Below, piece by piece: positions 23,376 through 33,933 of a DNA stretch of 64,000 nucleotides. Source of the stretch: Candidatus Lachnocurva vaginae. GTDB lineage: Bacteria; Bacillota; Clostridia; Lachnospirales; Lachnospiraceae. The stretch's first letter is position 1; every line of letters begins with the position of its first letter. The DNA lies in the NCBI GenBank assembly GCA_011082265.1, contig CP049781.1:124001-188000 (forward strand), in the 5' to 3' direction. The position numbers were made by a program, and so were the translations under genes. The notes beneath the pieces were generated by a model. It was not told the DNA's origin, searched no databases, and was given only the letters and a program-made list of their open reading frames with translations.

Positions 23376-24605
23376 ATGGCAAAGGCACATTTTGACAGAA
23401 CAAAACCACATTGTAATATCGGAACAATCGGCCATGTCGATCATGGTAAAACAACTCTTACAGCAGCAATAACAAAAGTTCTTTCTGAAAGAGTTGCAGG
23501 AAACTCATTCGAAGCATTTGATCAGATTGATAAAGCTCCAGAAGAGAGAGAAAGAGGTATTACAATTTCTACAGCACATGTAGAATATCAGACAGAAAAG
23601 AGACACTATGCACACGTTGACTGTCCGGGCCACGCAGATTATGTAAAGAACATGATTACAGGTGCTGCTCAGATGGATGGAGCTATTCTTGTTGTAGCTG
23701 CAACTGACGGTGTTATGGCTCAGACAAAGGAACATATCCTTCTTGCTCGTCAGGTAGGTGTTCCATATATCGTAGTATTCCTTAACAAATGTGATATGGT
23801 AGATGATCCTGAACTTCTTGATCTTGTAGAAATGGAAGTATCAGAACAGCTTGCAGAATATGGATTTGATGATTGTCCTATAATTAAGGGATCTGCTTTC
23901 CAGGCACTTCAGGACCCTTCAGCAGAAGCAAAACTTGCTAATGGAGATCCTCTTGCAGATGGAAAGAATTGGGGAGATTGCATCATGGAACTTATGGATA
24001 CTGTTGATTCATATATCCCTGATCCACAGCGTGATGTTGATAAGCCATTCCTTATGCCTGTAGAAGACGTATTCACAATTTCAGGACGTGGTACTGTTGC
24101 AACAGGAAGAGTTGAAAGAGGAAAACTTAATGTTAACGATGAAATCGAAATATTAGGAATTCATGACAATGTTAATAAGTCAGTAGTAACAGGTATCGAA
24201 ATGTTCAGAAAGACACTTGACTATGCTGAAGCAGGTGATAATATTGGAGCACTTCTTCGTGGTATCGACCGTGATCAGATTGAAAGAGGTCAGGTTATAG
24301 CAAAACCGGGAACAGTAACTTGCCATAAGAAATTTAAGGGACAGGTTTATGTTCTTACAAAAGATGAAGGTGGACGTCATACACCTTTCTTCAATAACTA
24401 TCGTCCACAGTTCTATTTCAGAACAACAGACGTTACAGGTATTGTAAATCTTCCACAGGGTACAGAAATGTGCATGCCAGGAGATAACGTTGAGATGACA
24501 ATTGAACTTATTCATCCAATAGCTATGGAAAAAGGACTTACATTCGCTATCCGTGAAGGTGGTAGAACTGTAGGTTCAGGAAGAGTTACAGAAATTATTG
24601 AATAA
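23376..24605 (+). CDS. tuf: Elongation factor Tu
   Basis: 409 residues, about a dozen more than most EF-Tu, from ATG 23376 with AAGGAGG. GTPase motifs [27 protein letters not shown] and the aminoacyl-tRNA binding C-terminal barrels ([23 protein letters not shown]) are clear. It delivers aminoacyl-tRNA to the ribosome and is probably transcribed with rpsL-rpsG-fusA, although the 108-base gap could hold an additional promoter. A terminator follows. Confidence 0.97.
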   Translation: MAKAHFDRTKPHCNIGTIGHVDHGKTTLTAAITKVLSERVAGNSFEAFDQIDKAPEERERGITISTAHVEYQTEKRHYAHVDCPGHADYVKNMITGAAQMDGAILVVAATDGVMAQTKEHILLARQVGVPYIVVFLNKCDMVDDPELLDLVEMEVSEQLAEYGFDDCPIIKGSAFQALQDPSAEAKLANGDPLADGKNWGDCIMELMDTVDSYIPDPQRDVDKPFLMPVEDVFTISGRGTVATGRVERGKLNVNDEIEILGIHDNVNKSVVTGIEMFRKTLDYAEAGDNIGALLRGIDRDQIERGQVIAKPGTVTCHKKFKGQVYVLTKDEGGRHTPFFNNYRPQFYFRTTDVTGIVNLPQGTEMCMPGDNVEMTIELIHPIAMEKGLTFAIREGGRTVGSGRVTEIIE

Positions 24606-24640
24606 TTTCTATATTTGATAATTTACTAATAGAATAATTA

Positions 24641-24676
24641 AAAAGACCTTTGAGATATTCTCGGAGGTCTTTTTTT
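24641..24676 (+). terminator. Terminator after tuf
   Basis: AAGACCT (24643-24649) with GAG pairs through CTC to AGGTCTT (24665-24671), followed by a run of T. Confidence 0.88.
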
Positions 24677-24762
24677 GTGTTATAATGAATTGTCGTGTAA
24701 AAATATTAACGAAATAATGTAATAGGATTAGAGTATTGTATTTTTATTAAAATATAGCTTAT

Positions 24763-24802
24763 ATAATTGAAATTAGAGATGAATAATTGAAATTAGAGAT
24801 GA
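24763..24802. repeat. 20-bp tandem duplication upstream of pyrG
   Basis: Two perfect copies of ATAATTGAAATTAGAGATGA lie end to end (24763-24782, 24783-24802), 18 bases before the pyrG start codon and touching its ribosome binding region. Similar short tandem repeats sit before three other genes in this window. Confidence 0.9.
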
Positions 24803-26413
<1,611 letters not shown>

Positions 26414-26425
26414 AAGGAGGAAGAG

Positions 26426-26695
26426 ATGCATACTTCAATTAATTATAGATATGATACTCAATTATTACTTGAGCCTGTTGAAGATGAAGAGTTGGATGTA
26501 GATGCGATAAGAGATTATATTGCAAATAATTTTATAGGCGACGAACTTTTATGTGTAGGTGATGAAGACCTTATGAAACTTCATTTTCACACTAATAAAC
26601 CATGGCTTGTTTTAGAATATTGTGCTTCAAAAGGTGAGATATATGATGTTGTAGTAGAAGACATGGTAAGACAGTCAAAAGGACTTAAAGGCTAA
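26426..26695 (+). CDS. Stand-alone FakA C-terminal-like (Dak1_2) domain protein
   Basis: 89 residues, 12 bases after pyrG behind AAAGGAGGAAG. The core IGDELLCVGDEDLMKLHFHT followed by NKPWLVLEYCASKGEIYDV and a final VEDMVRQ closely resembles the C-terminal domain of the fatty-acid kinase FakA/DhaK-like family (GDxxxVVGDEDLxKxHxHTxxPGxVLxYAxxxGxLxxIxIENMxxQ). The DhaL kinase and middle domains are missing and nothing nearby restores them. It may act as a partner or regulator of a separate FakA/FakB system; function is unknown. Tight spacing suggests co-expression with pyrG. Confidence 0.7.
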   Translation: MHTSINYRYDTQLLLEPVEDEELDVDAIRDYIANNFIGDELLCVGDEDLMKLHFHTNKPWLVLEYCASKGEIYDVVVEDMVRQSKGLKG

Positions 26696-26737
26696 TTCCC
26701 TGCATAATCAATAATTTTTAGTATTAAGAGGACATTT

Positions 26738-27715
26738 ATGCATTTTGGAATAGATATTTTTGAAATAGTAATTATATATTTGTTTTTATCATTCCTTCTT
26801 ACAGTTTTTAAGCTTACTAAAATGCGTATTGTAAATTATAAGGCAAATGATGTAAAAAAAGGAAAGAAGAGAAGAAAAGAACTAATAAAAAAAGGGAAAT
26901 GGCGTCAGCTTCCTTTGTATTCACTTGAAGAAATAGCTGAAAATCGAAAATTAAATTCTGCAAGAATTACTATTTTCAAGACAAACAAGGAAAAGAATGC
27001 ACCATGTGCTATAATTTTGCCAGGCGGAGGATATGGATATTCCAAGATTAAGCAGGAAGGATATCCTGTTGCTGCATATCTTAATGATAAGGGAATCAAT
27101 GCTATAGTTTTGGAGTATAGAACAGGAAGAAATTGCTCTTCTCATGCTCCAATGGTGGATTTGGCAAAAACAGTAGAGTATATGTTTTCACATCAGAAAA
27201 AGCTTGAAATACATGCGGATAATTATGCACTTATAGGATTTTCAACTGGTGGAAATATTGCAGGCATGTTTGGAACTGAAAAATTCGGATATAAGCATTA
27301 TGGAGTAGAAAAACCTGCAAGTATTATTCTTGGATATCCATGGACAAATGTAAATCATTTCTTTGATCATCCTTATTGGAATATATGGGATGGTCTTATA
27401 AGCTTGTGGTTTTCTGAACGAGGAAATATACACATGTTCGGTCCTATTCCGACGAGAAAACAGAGAGAGTCACTTTGTATACAAAAATGGATGGATAAAA
27501 ATTTTCCTCCGACATATATGTTTACGGGTGATGAAGATTTTTTGGTACATGCGGGATCTCATACATCCGTTATCGAAAAAGCACTTAAGCAAAATAATAT
27601 TCCTTATAAATATCAGCAGTTTTACAATGTTCCTCATGGCGTAGGTCTTGGAATTGGGACCAATAGTGAAGGATGGCTTGATGAAGCTATTGATTATTGG
27701 CTTAATAGAAATTAA
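26738..27715 (+). CDS. Membrane-anchored alpha/beta-hydrolase (esterase-like)
   Basis: 325 residues. One N-terminal membrane helix (about residues 8-24), a basic linker rich in Lys/Arg, then an alpha/beta-hydrolase domain: oxyanion motif LPGGGYGYS, nucleophile elbow GFSTGG, acid region TGDEDFLVHAG and catalytic His in NVPHGVGLG. This matches the hormone-sensitive-lipase/acetyl-esterase branch. The linker charge predicts the catalytic domain on the cytoplasmic side. The substrate is unknown. It is adjacent to another single-helix-anchored hydrolase. Confidence 0.75.
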   Translation: MHFGIDIFEIVIIYLFLSFLLTVFKLTKMRIVNYKANDVKKGKKRRKELIKKGKWRQLPLYSLEEIAENRKLNSARITIFKTNKEKNAPCAIILPGGGYGYSKIKQEGYPVAAYLNDKGINAIVLEYRTGRNCSSHAPMVDLAKTVEYMFSHQKKLEIHADNYALIGFSTGGNIAGMFGTEKFGYKHYGVEKPASIILGYPWTNVNHFFDHPYWNIWDGLISLWFSERGNIHMFGPIPTRKQRESLCIQKWMDKNFPPTYMFTGDEDFLVHAGSHTSVIEKALKQNNIPYKYQQFYNVPHGVGLGIGTNSEGWLDEAIDYWLNRN

Positions 27716-27781
27716 TGGTTCATGAAAAATACACTAAAATAAGTGATGATATAGAGAAGAAAAGAAAAATAAAATAGATAT

Positions 27782-28921
27782 ATGTTAAATTTTAATATAG
27801 GTAATTCTGATAAAGATATAGAGAAAATAAAAAGGAAAATAAGTATTGTAATATCGATATTTTTTATTGGAATAATATCAGTTTTAGCTATAGTTCTTAT
27901 AATAAATATTGTGTTTCACTCATTTAATTCTAACAGTGTGACGACAAAAAGCTCTAAAAATACGAAAACTAAAATTTCTAAAAAAATTGAATATAATTTC
28001 AAGAATCATAATTTTACAAATTATCATCATAAAAAAATCACGGAAAAAGAAATTCATAAATTGATAATAAAAGAGAAAAAAAGGGGACTTAATATTACAG
28101 AAAAAACTATTGAAATTCCTAATGTGAAACATGAATATAATTTTTTATTTATATCGGATGTTCATACAGACGTGTCAAATGTGGTTTATCATAATGCTTG
28201 GAATTCATACAAAAATCAAAGAATTGATCTTTTTACAAATCAAAAAGGCATGAAAAGTTATGAACAGCTTAAAGAATGGATAAAAATCTGCAATAGAGAG
28301 AAGTTTGATGCTCTTCTTTTGGGAGGAGATATTATTGATTTCGGTGACGAAGCAAATATAAAGTTTATAAGAAAGAACTTAAAATCGTTACAAATTCCAT
28401 ATCTTTATGCAAGAGGGAATCATGACGGATTTAATGTCATGGATAAAAAAAGAAGGCAACTTAAAAATCTTGATGAACTAAAAAAAGCTTTTTTAAATAA
28501 GGACTTAAACTGCGGATATGTGGATTATGGAGATTTCATAGTTTGCCATATAAATGATGCATTAAATTATGTCCCAGAGGTTGCTTTAAATGAGTTTAAA
28601 AAAGTATATAAAAAGAAAAAACCTATAATTTTATTTTGCCATGTGCCACTTTGTACGGAAAATAACTCGAATTTAAAAAAGGTTACAAAAGAAATCAGAG
28701 GAGAAGAAAGACTTATAGGCCCTAATCTTGAATTTAAAATGGACGGCCCTACAAAAGAATTCTATGATTTGGTTACAGCAAAGGAAAGTCCTGTTGTATG
28801 TGTCCTTGCAGGACACCTTCATTTCCATCATGAAGATTGGCTTAATAAGAGGACAGTTCAGTATGTGAACGGTTGTGCCACTTATGGGGAAGGATATGTA
28901 ATTAGAGTAAAGGGGAAATAA
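27782..28921 (+). CDS. Membrane-anchored metallophosphoesterase
   Basis: 379 residues with one N-terminal membrane helix (about residues 22-44) and a Lys-rich, low-complexity linker. The calcineurin-like metallophosphoesterase motifs are in order: SDVHTD, GGDIID, RGNHDG, FCHVP, AGHLHFH. The family includes phosphodiesterases and lipid/nucleotide pyrophosphatases; the specific substrate cannot be read. The start ATG 27782 has only a weak upstream purine stretch. The linker is mainly basic, and orientation across the membrane is uncertain. Confidence 0.78.
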   Translation: MLNFNIGNSDKDIEKIKRKISIVISIFFIGIISVLAIVLIINIVFHSFNSNSVTTKSSKNTKTKISKKIEYNFKNHNFTNYHHKKITEKEIHKLIIKEKKRGLNITEKTIEIPNVKHEYNFLFISDVHTDVSNVVYHNAWNSYKNQRIDLFTNQKGMKSYEQLKEWIKICNREKFDALLLGGDIIDFGDEANIKFIRKNLKSLQIPYLYARGNHDGFNVMDKKRRQLKNLDELKKAFLNKDLNCGYVDYGDFIVCHINDALNYVPEVALNEFKKVYKKKKPIILFCHVPLCTENNSNLKKVTKEIRGEERLIGPNLEFKMDGPTKEFYDLVTAKESPVVCVLAGHLHFHHEDWLNKRTVQYVNGCATYGEGYVIRVKGK

Positions 28922-28968
28922 CTATAGTCGGTTAATAAAAAACATTTGTTAAAAAAGCGTAACAATAG

Positions 28969-28997
28969 TTTACAATAACACGAAAAGAAGCTATACT
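28969..28997 (+). promoter_or_regulatory. Promoter of the choline-binding surface-protein genes
   Basis: TTTACA (28969-28974), 17-base spacer, TATACT (28992-28997). A 13-base near-identical direct repeat (TATAGTCRGTTAA at 28923-28935 and 29013-29025) brackets the promoter and might bind a regulator. No terminator was identified after the upstream gene. Confidence 0.5.
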
Positions 28998-29049
28998 ACA
29001 GAGTGGATATATTATAGTCAGTTAATTTTTAAAATAGGAGGTATGTATT

Positions 29050-30321
29050 TTGAAAAATAAAATATTTAAGCTGACTTTAGTTGTGACTTGTATGTTGTTA
29101 TTAGGTGTTTTTTCAAATAAAGGTGTTTATGCAGAGGAAAAATCGGGAGGAAAGATTAATTCTTCTCAAAGTTTTGACAAGGCGAAAGGATACAGCTATT
29201 CAGCATTGCCTCACGGGATTACTAGATCTAGTTTATCTGGGAGATGGATACAAAGCAGAGGTAGATGGTGGTACCAGCATATAGACGGCAGTTATACACG
29301 TAATGGTTGGGAAATGATTAACGGAAAGTGGTATCTATTTGATTCTGCAGGCTGGATGTTAACATCTTGGCAGAACTTTAATAACAAATGGTATTTTTTA
29401 GCAGATTCGGGTGAAATGCTTGTATCTTGGCAGTATATTAACGGGAAATGGTATTATCTCGATAGTTCAGGTGCAATGTTAACAGGGTTGATAACAGTGG
29501 GTACTGATAAATTTTATATGAATCAGGATGGCAGTATGTTTTCTGGGTGGAAATATTTGAACGGAAATTACTGCTATTTTGGAGAGGATGGTAGATATGT
29601 TAGTGCTCCGAATATAAAGAGAAGAGCTTTGCTATTAGGGGAAACGTCTACTAAGGCGGTTCCTAAATCAAATATTTATGATATGAAATCTGCCATGGAA
29701 TCAAATAAATTTAATGGTAAAGGATTTGAGGAAGTTGTCGATTATTCTGATAATACCAAATCTGATATCGTGAATAAAATTAATTCTTTATTCAATAAGT
29801 CAGAGGCTTCTGATATAAATTATATATATATTACATGTCATGGGGCGGATAGTCTTCTTTTAATTGGTTCCGACAAACAGGGGCTTACGGGTCAGGAATT
29901 AAGAAGTCTTCTTATAAATAAAAAAGGACTATTTGTAATTATGATTGATTCGTGTCACTCGGGAAGTTTTATTGATAAAAGTGTAGATGATAGTTTTATT
30001 AGAGAATTATTAGGAAATACTGAGAGATCAAGGGAACTGTGCGACAGTAAGTTTATGGTTTTAACTTCATCAAGTTCTGGAGAAGTTTCAATTAAACCTG
30101 AGTTTGATCAGAATAGTTTAGCTACTAGTTTCTGGGTTAAAGGAATAGGCGGAGATGGTTACTTAGCAGCGGATTCAAATTCAGATAGTAAAGTTACTTT
30201 CAGAGAATTATATCAATATTCAAGTGATGAAGTAAAAGAAGCAGCTAAGGAATATGATAGTGTACAAAACGTTCAAGAATATGCAGATTTAGAAGATTTT
30301 GTGATTTTTGGTCGCTACTAA
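29050..30321 (+). CDS. Secreted choline-binding-repeat protein with caspase-like peptidase domain
   Basis: 423 residues from TTG 29050 behind AGGAGG. A signal peptide (MKNKIFKLTLVV..., cleavage near VYA-EE, residues ~30) precedes five to six ~20-residue aromatic/Gly cell-wall-binding repeats (about residues 55-180; GWEMINGKWYLFDSAGWM, SWQYINGKWYYLDSSGAM). The C-terminal half is caspase-like (peptidase C14 fold): His264 in YITCHGAD and Cys302 in IDSCHSGSF form the expected dyad, followed by a DSNSDSKVTF loop resembling a calcium-binding turn. It is probably a cell-wall-attached cysteine protease. The repeat type suggests binding to phosphocholine, which the adjacent lic genes would supply. Substrate unknown. 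Confidence 0.82.
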   Translation: MKNKIFKLTLVVTCMLLLGVFSNKGVYAEEKSGGKINSSQSFDKAKGYSYSALPHGITRSSLSGRWIQSRGRWWYQHIDGSYTRNGWEMINGKWYLFDSAGWMLTSWQNFNNKWYFLADSGEMLVSWQYINGKWYYLDSSGAMLTGLITVGTDKFYMNQDGSMFSGWKYLNGNYCYFGEDGRYVSAPNIKRRALLLGETSTKAVPKSNIYDMKSAMESNKFNGKGFEEVVDYSDNTKSDIVNKINSLFNKSEASDINYIYITCHGADSLLLIGSDKQGLTGQELRSLLINKKGLFVIMIDSCHSGSFIDKSVDDSFIRELLGNTERSRELCDSKFMVLTSSSSGEVSIKPEFDQNSLATSFWVKGIGGDGYLAADSNSDSKVTFRELYQYSSDEVKEAAKEYDSVQNVQEYADLEDFVIFGRY

Positions 30322-30330
30322 GGAGGGTTT

Positions 30331-31692
30331 ATGAATAAAAGAATAAAGTTGCTTGTGGTGACGTCGGCACTAATTATTACATCTATTTCGATGAGTGGGG
30401 TTCGTTATGTATCAGCTTCGGAGAATACAAATAAATATTTTACATATTCATACAATGCAGAAGATAGCGGGTTAAAGTTTAAACTTTCATGGTATTCAAA
30501 TACAGGGTTGTACAATAACTGTGTTGATATAGCTCCAGGAGGATGGGGATTCGGATTAAAAATAGTTGATAGGAATGGCGAGTATTGTGATTTAGACAAA
30601 TTTAACTATCGATTAACAATTGACGATGTTGAATATCCTGGGGGAGTTATTCATAGACCTGGCTCTTCTACGATAGAATTTATATCATTTTACGGAGATA
30701 TAACGGGACATGCGAAAATAGAGGCATCTCTTAAGTCAGATAGCAATGTAAAAGTGACTTATGAATTTGATATTTATAAGGATGAAAGTGTTTATCCTTC
30801 AAATTTTTATAACGGATTATACAGTTTTGAAGATCCTGCGGGGATACTTTCAGATGATATGAAAGTTCCAAATTTTGTGTACGACAGAGTAAATGCTAAA
30901 TATGTAGTAACATTACCTTTAAGTCCTATTAAGGACAGCAATACTGAGAAATTTATGGGATGGAATATAGGGAGTAAGGTATATTCTCCAGGTAGTGTTG
31001 TAATAAGGAATCGTGATACTACTTCATTTGAAGTTGAACCATATGTACAAGCTTTGAACGGTACATGGGAATTTAATAGAAATGCATATAAATGGTCATA
31101 TAAAAAGTCTGACGGAACATATGCAAAAAATGAATGGATTTATAGTAACGGATCTTGGTTTTATGCTAAAAGTGATGGATACATGGCTGAGAACGAACTA
31201 TTTGATCATTCGTCGTTTTATGCAAAGTCCGGCGGATATATTGCAAGTGATGAATGGATTTACAAGAATGGACATTGGTACTATGCGAAAAATGGTGGAT
31301 ATATTGCAAAAAACGAATGGATTTACAATAAAGGCTCGTGGTTTTACGCAGAGTCCGGGAGAGATATAGCTGAAAATACATGGGTCGCTAAAAATGGATT
31401 ATGGTATTATGCAAAAAGCGGCGGATACATGGCTGAGAATGAATGGATTCGTAATAAAGGTTCTTGGTTCTACGCAAAAACTGGTGGAAACATAGCCGAG
31501 AACGAATGGATTTATAATAAGGGATCTTGGTTTTATGCAAAGTCCGGCGGATATATTGCAAGTGATGAATGGATTCACAAGAATGGACATTGGTACTATG
31601 CGAAAAATGGTGGATATATTGCATTAAATCAGACTTTAAATGTAAATGGTATTGATTATGTTTTTGATTCAAGTGGAGCTTGGATTAAATAA
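30331..31692 (+). CDS. Secreted protein with unknown N-terminal domain and choline-binding-type repeats
   Basis: 453 residues, 9 bases after the caspase-like gene behind AAGGAGGG. Signal peptide ends near VSASE (about residue 31). Residues ~35-180 are an unrecognised beta-rich domain; ~185-235 resemble an InlB-type B repeat (FMGWNIGSKVYSPGSVV). From ~245 to the end are about nine ~20-residue cell-wall-binding repeats (NEWIYNKGSWFYAKSGGYIA type). One repeat near residues 288-303 is shortened (ELFDHSSFYAKSGGYI), lacking its Trp-loop, so it is degenerate or a deletion. Probably a surface adhesin or ligand-binding protein co-expressed with the protease. A terminator follows. Confidence 0.78.
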   Translation: MNKRIKLLVVTSALIITSISMSGVRYVSASENTNKYFTYSYNAEDSGLKFKLSWYSNTGLYNNCVDIAPGGWGFGLKIVDRNGEYCDLDKFNYRLTIDDVEYPGGVIHRPGSSTIEFISFYGDITGHAKIEASLKSDSNVKVTYEFDIYKDESVYPSNFYNGLYSFEDPAGILSDDMKVPNFVYDRVNAKYVVTLPLSPIKDSNTEKFMGWNIGSKVYSPGSVVIRNRDTTSFEVEPYVQALNGTWEFNRNAYKWSYKKSDGTYAKNEWIYSNGSWFYAKSDGYMAENELFDHSSFYAKSGGYIASDEWIYKNGHWYYAKNGGYIAKNEWIYNKGSWFYAESGRDIAENTWVAKNGLWYYAKSGGYMAENEWIRNKGSWFYAKTGGNIAENEWIYNKGSWFYAKSGGYIASDEWIHKNGHWYYAKNGGYIALNQTLNVNGIDYVFDSSGAWIK

Positions 31693-31720
31693 GCTTATAG
31701 CGAAGCGGTACGGATTTTGA

Positions 31721-31756
31721 ACGGACGGAGCGAAATTTTAGGCTCTGTCCGTTTTT
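31721..31756 (+). terminator. Terminator after the surface-protein genes
   Basis: ACGGACGGAGC (31721-31731) pairs with GCTCTGTCCGT (31742-31752, one mismatch), followed by TTTTTG. The whole gap 31693-32018 (326 bases) holds this terminator, a promoter with an inverted repeat and a tandem-repeat block. Confidence 0.85.
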
Positions 31757-31862
31757 GTAATTTAGAATATAAGATGACATATATTTTGTACTATATAAGT
31801 CTACTTATAAATTATAAAATAAATAGATTAAAAATGTAGGATAGGAGTAAAAAATAATAAGC

Positions 31863-31903
31863 TTGACAGTTCATGAAAATAAGAATATCATATTTTATGA
31901 ACT
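31863..31903 (+). promoter_or_regulatory. lic promoter with overlapping inverted repeat
   Basis: TTGACA (31863-31868), 17-base spacer, TATCAT (31886-31891). The arms AGTTCAT (31868-31874) and ATGAACT (31897-31903), flanked by AAAAT/ATTTT, form an inverted repeat covering the spacer and -10, so it could be an operator. The winged-helix domain of the first lic gene product is a candidate binder (inference). Confidence 0.6.
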
Positions 31904-31929
31904 AAAAGTGAGCTACTTTATGTAATAAA

Positions 31930-31994
31930 ACATAAGCTATATATATAAGACATAAGCTATATATATAAAATAAAATATAAGCTATGGATATAAA
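31930..31994. repeat. Short tandem repeats before the lic fusion gene
   Basis: Two ~20-base copies of ACATAAGCTATATATATAAR (31930-31949, 31950-31969) are followed by a degenerate third (TATAAGCTATGGATATAAAA, about 31975-31994) and an ACATAAG remnant. The block ends ~25 bases before the start codon. Confidence 0.75.
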
Positions 31995-32018
31995 ACATAA
32001 GTAAAATAAGGATATTTA

Positions 32019-33821
32019 ATGAATAAAAAAGATAATAACAATAAAATTAGCATAAATGATTTTAGATACAAAGCGGATATTTTAATATTTTTATATAAAA
32101 ATAAATTCTTATCGCAACGTGATATTTCCAAGAGGACGGGATATTCTCTTGGAATGGTAAATAAAATTTTAAAAATTCTAATAGAAGAATCTTATTTAGA
32201 TGAGAACTATAATATCACTGAAAAAGCGAAATCACTACTAAAAGAAAATAAGCCGAAGCGTGCAATTATACTTGCAGCGGGATTTGGTATGAGAATGGTT
32301 CCAATAAATACCGTTTCTCCTAAAGCTCTTATGAAAGTTCACGGTGAGATTTTAATTGAAAGAATGATAAATAAGTTGAACGAAGTAGGAGTAGATGAAA
32401 TTTATGTTGTAGTCGGTTTTATGAAAGAGGAATTTGACTATTTAATAGATAAATTTAATGTAAAGCTTATTGTCAATCCTTTTTATGCAATAAAAAACAA
32501 TCTGTATTCACTTTACCTTTTAAAAGATTATTTAGTTGATAGCTACATAATTCCGTCGGATATATATATTTCTAAAAATTTATTTAGCGAAACAGAGCTT
32601 TATTCTTGGTATATGGTATCTCATACTTTTTCTAATGAAAGCGTTGTAAAAGTAAATAGAAAAAACGAACTTTCAGTAATAGATGGAGATGATATTGCAG
32701 GAAATCGAATGATAGGCGTCTCATTTTTAAAAGAAAAAGAAGCCGAAATTGTTAAAGAAAGACTTGAAAAATATAGTAATTTATATCGATATGAACATTC
32801 TTTTTGGGAAGAAACGTTGTATGATGAAAAGAAGAAAAAATTCATACTTTATGCAAAACTTATTTCAAAAGAAGATGTCTATGAGATAAATACTTATGAA
32901 GAGCTTAGAACACTTGACTTAGACTCTGATACATTAAAATCGGATGCAATTGAAAAAATCGCGGATATATTTAATGTTAAAAGTATGGATATAAAGAACA
33001 TAAAAATCTTAAAAAAAGGTATGACAAATCGCTCATTTCTTTTTACATGCAAAGATAAAAAGTATATTATGAGAATTCCGGGAGAGGGAACGGATAAGCT
33101 TATCGACAGGAAAAAGGAAGCAGATGTATATAATGCGATAAAAGGAAAAGGACTTTGCGATGATCCTATATATTTAAATCCGAAAAATGGTTACAAGATT
33201 ACAAAATATCTTGAAGGCGTAAGAAATTGTGATAAGAGAAACATAGATGATTTAAAATGCTGCATGAAAAAATTAAGAGAGTTTCATAACATGCCTCTTT
33301 CTGTTAGCTATGAATTTAACATTTGGAAGCAGATTGATTTCTATGAAAGCTTGTGGGGAAATGAAACCTCCAATTTTAGAGATTATGACATGACAAAAAA
33401 GAATGTTTTTTCTCTTAAAAGTTATATTGATAAATCAAAAAAGCATATTGGACTTACTCATATTGATGCAGTCCCGGATAATTTTTTATTTTATAAAGAT
33501 AAAAATGGAAAAGAAATGCTTCAGCTTACAGACTGGGAATATAGTGCAAATCAGGATAAACACGTTGATATTGCGATGTTTTGCATATATAGCATGTATA
33601 ATAAAAAAGAATGCGATAATCTTATAGATATTTATTTTGAAAATAAATGTGATGAAGATACAAGAACTAAAATCTATTGCTATATAGCAATGTGCGGACT
33701 TTTGTGGTCTAACTGGTGTGAATATAAAAGAACACTCGGCGTTGAATTCAGCGAGTATGGAATGAAACAATATAGATATGCGAAAGATTTCTATAAGTAC
33801 GCAACTAAGAGAATAAAGTGA
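32019..33821 (+). CDS. licCA: Winged-helix / LicC cytidylyltransferase / LicA choline kinase fusion
   Basis: 600 residues in three parts. Residues ~15-72 form a winged helix-turn-helix (LSQRDISKRTGYSLGMVNKILK). Residues ~77-305 are a nucleotidyltransferase of the LicC type (IILAAGFGMRMVPIN, SPKALMKVHGEILIERM, acidic PSDIY). Residues ~310-600 are a choline-kinase/APH-fold phosphotransferase with the catalytic loop HIDAVPDN and the metal-binding TDWEYS. It would phosphorylate choline and activate it as CDP-choline in one polypeptide. The N-terminal domain may make it a regulator of its own locus (inference from the inverted repeat at the promoter). Start ATG 32019 follows AAGGAT. Confidence 0.85.
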   Translation: MNKKDNNNKISINDFRYKADILIFLYKNKFLSQRDISKRTGYSLGMVNKILKILIEESYLDENYNITEKAKSLLKENKPKRAIILAAGFGMRMVPINTVSPKALMKVHGEILIERMINKLNEVGVDEIYVVVGFMKEEFDYLIDKFNVKLIVNPFYAIKNNLYSLYLLKDYLVDSYIIPSDIYISKNLFSETELYSWYMVSHTFSNESVVKVNRKNELSVIDGDDIAGNRMIGVSFLKEKEAEIVKERLEKYSNLYRYEHSFWEETLYDEKKKKFILYAKLISKEDVYEINTYEELRTLDLDSDTLKSDAIEKIADIFNVKSMDIKNIKILKKGMTNRSFLFTCKDKKYIMRIPGEGTDKLIDRKKEADVYNAIKGKGLCDDPIYLNPKNGYKITKYLEGVRNCDKRNIDDLKCCMKKLREFHNMPLSVSYEFNIWKQIDFYESLWGNETSNFRDYDMTKKNVFSLKSYIDKSKKHIGLTHIDAVPDNFLFYKDKNGKEMLQLTDWEYSANQDKHVDIAMFCIYSMYNKKECDNLIDIYFENKCDEDTRTKIYCYIAMCGLLWSNWCEYKRTLGVEFSEYGMKQYRYAKDFYKYATKRIK

Positions 33822-33847
33822 GTCAAGAAAAATAAAAAAGTATATGA

Positions 33848-33889
33848 AGCCTTTTTATAGATATAAAGCCTTTTTATAGATATAAAGCA
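33848..33889. repeat. 19-bp tandem duplication before licC
   Basis: Two perfect copies of AGCCTTTTTATAGATATAA (33848-33866, 33867-33885) plus AGC of a third lie in the 112-base gap between the fusion gene and licC. Confidence 0.85.
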
Positions 33890-33933
33890 AGTAAAGTTAA
33901 TATGAATATGAGATTTATGATTAAGAGGATGAA

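Noticed and set aside
30405..31672. Several minus-strand open frames inside the repeat-protein gene
   Set aside because: They are antisense shadows of the repeat array with repeated low-complexity text and no ribosome binding sites.
31930..31994. CRISPR array
   Set aside because: Units are ~20 bp, adjoining without unique spacers, and no cas genes are present. The same holds for the repeats at 38121.
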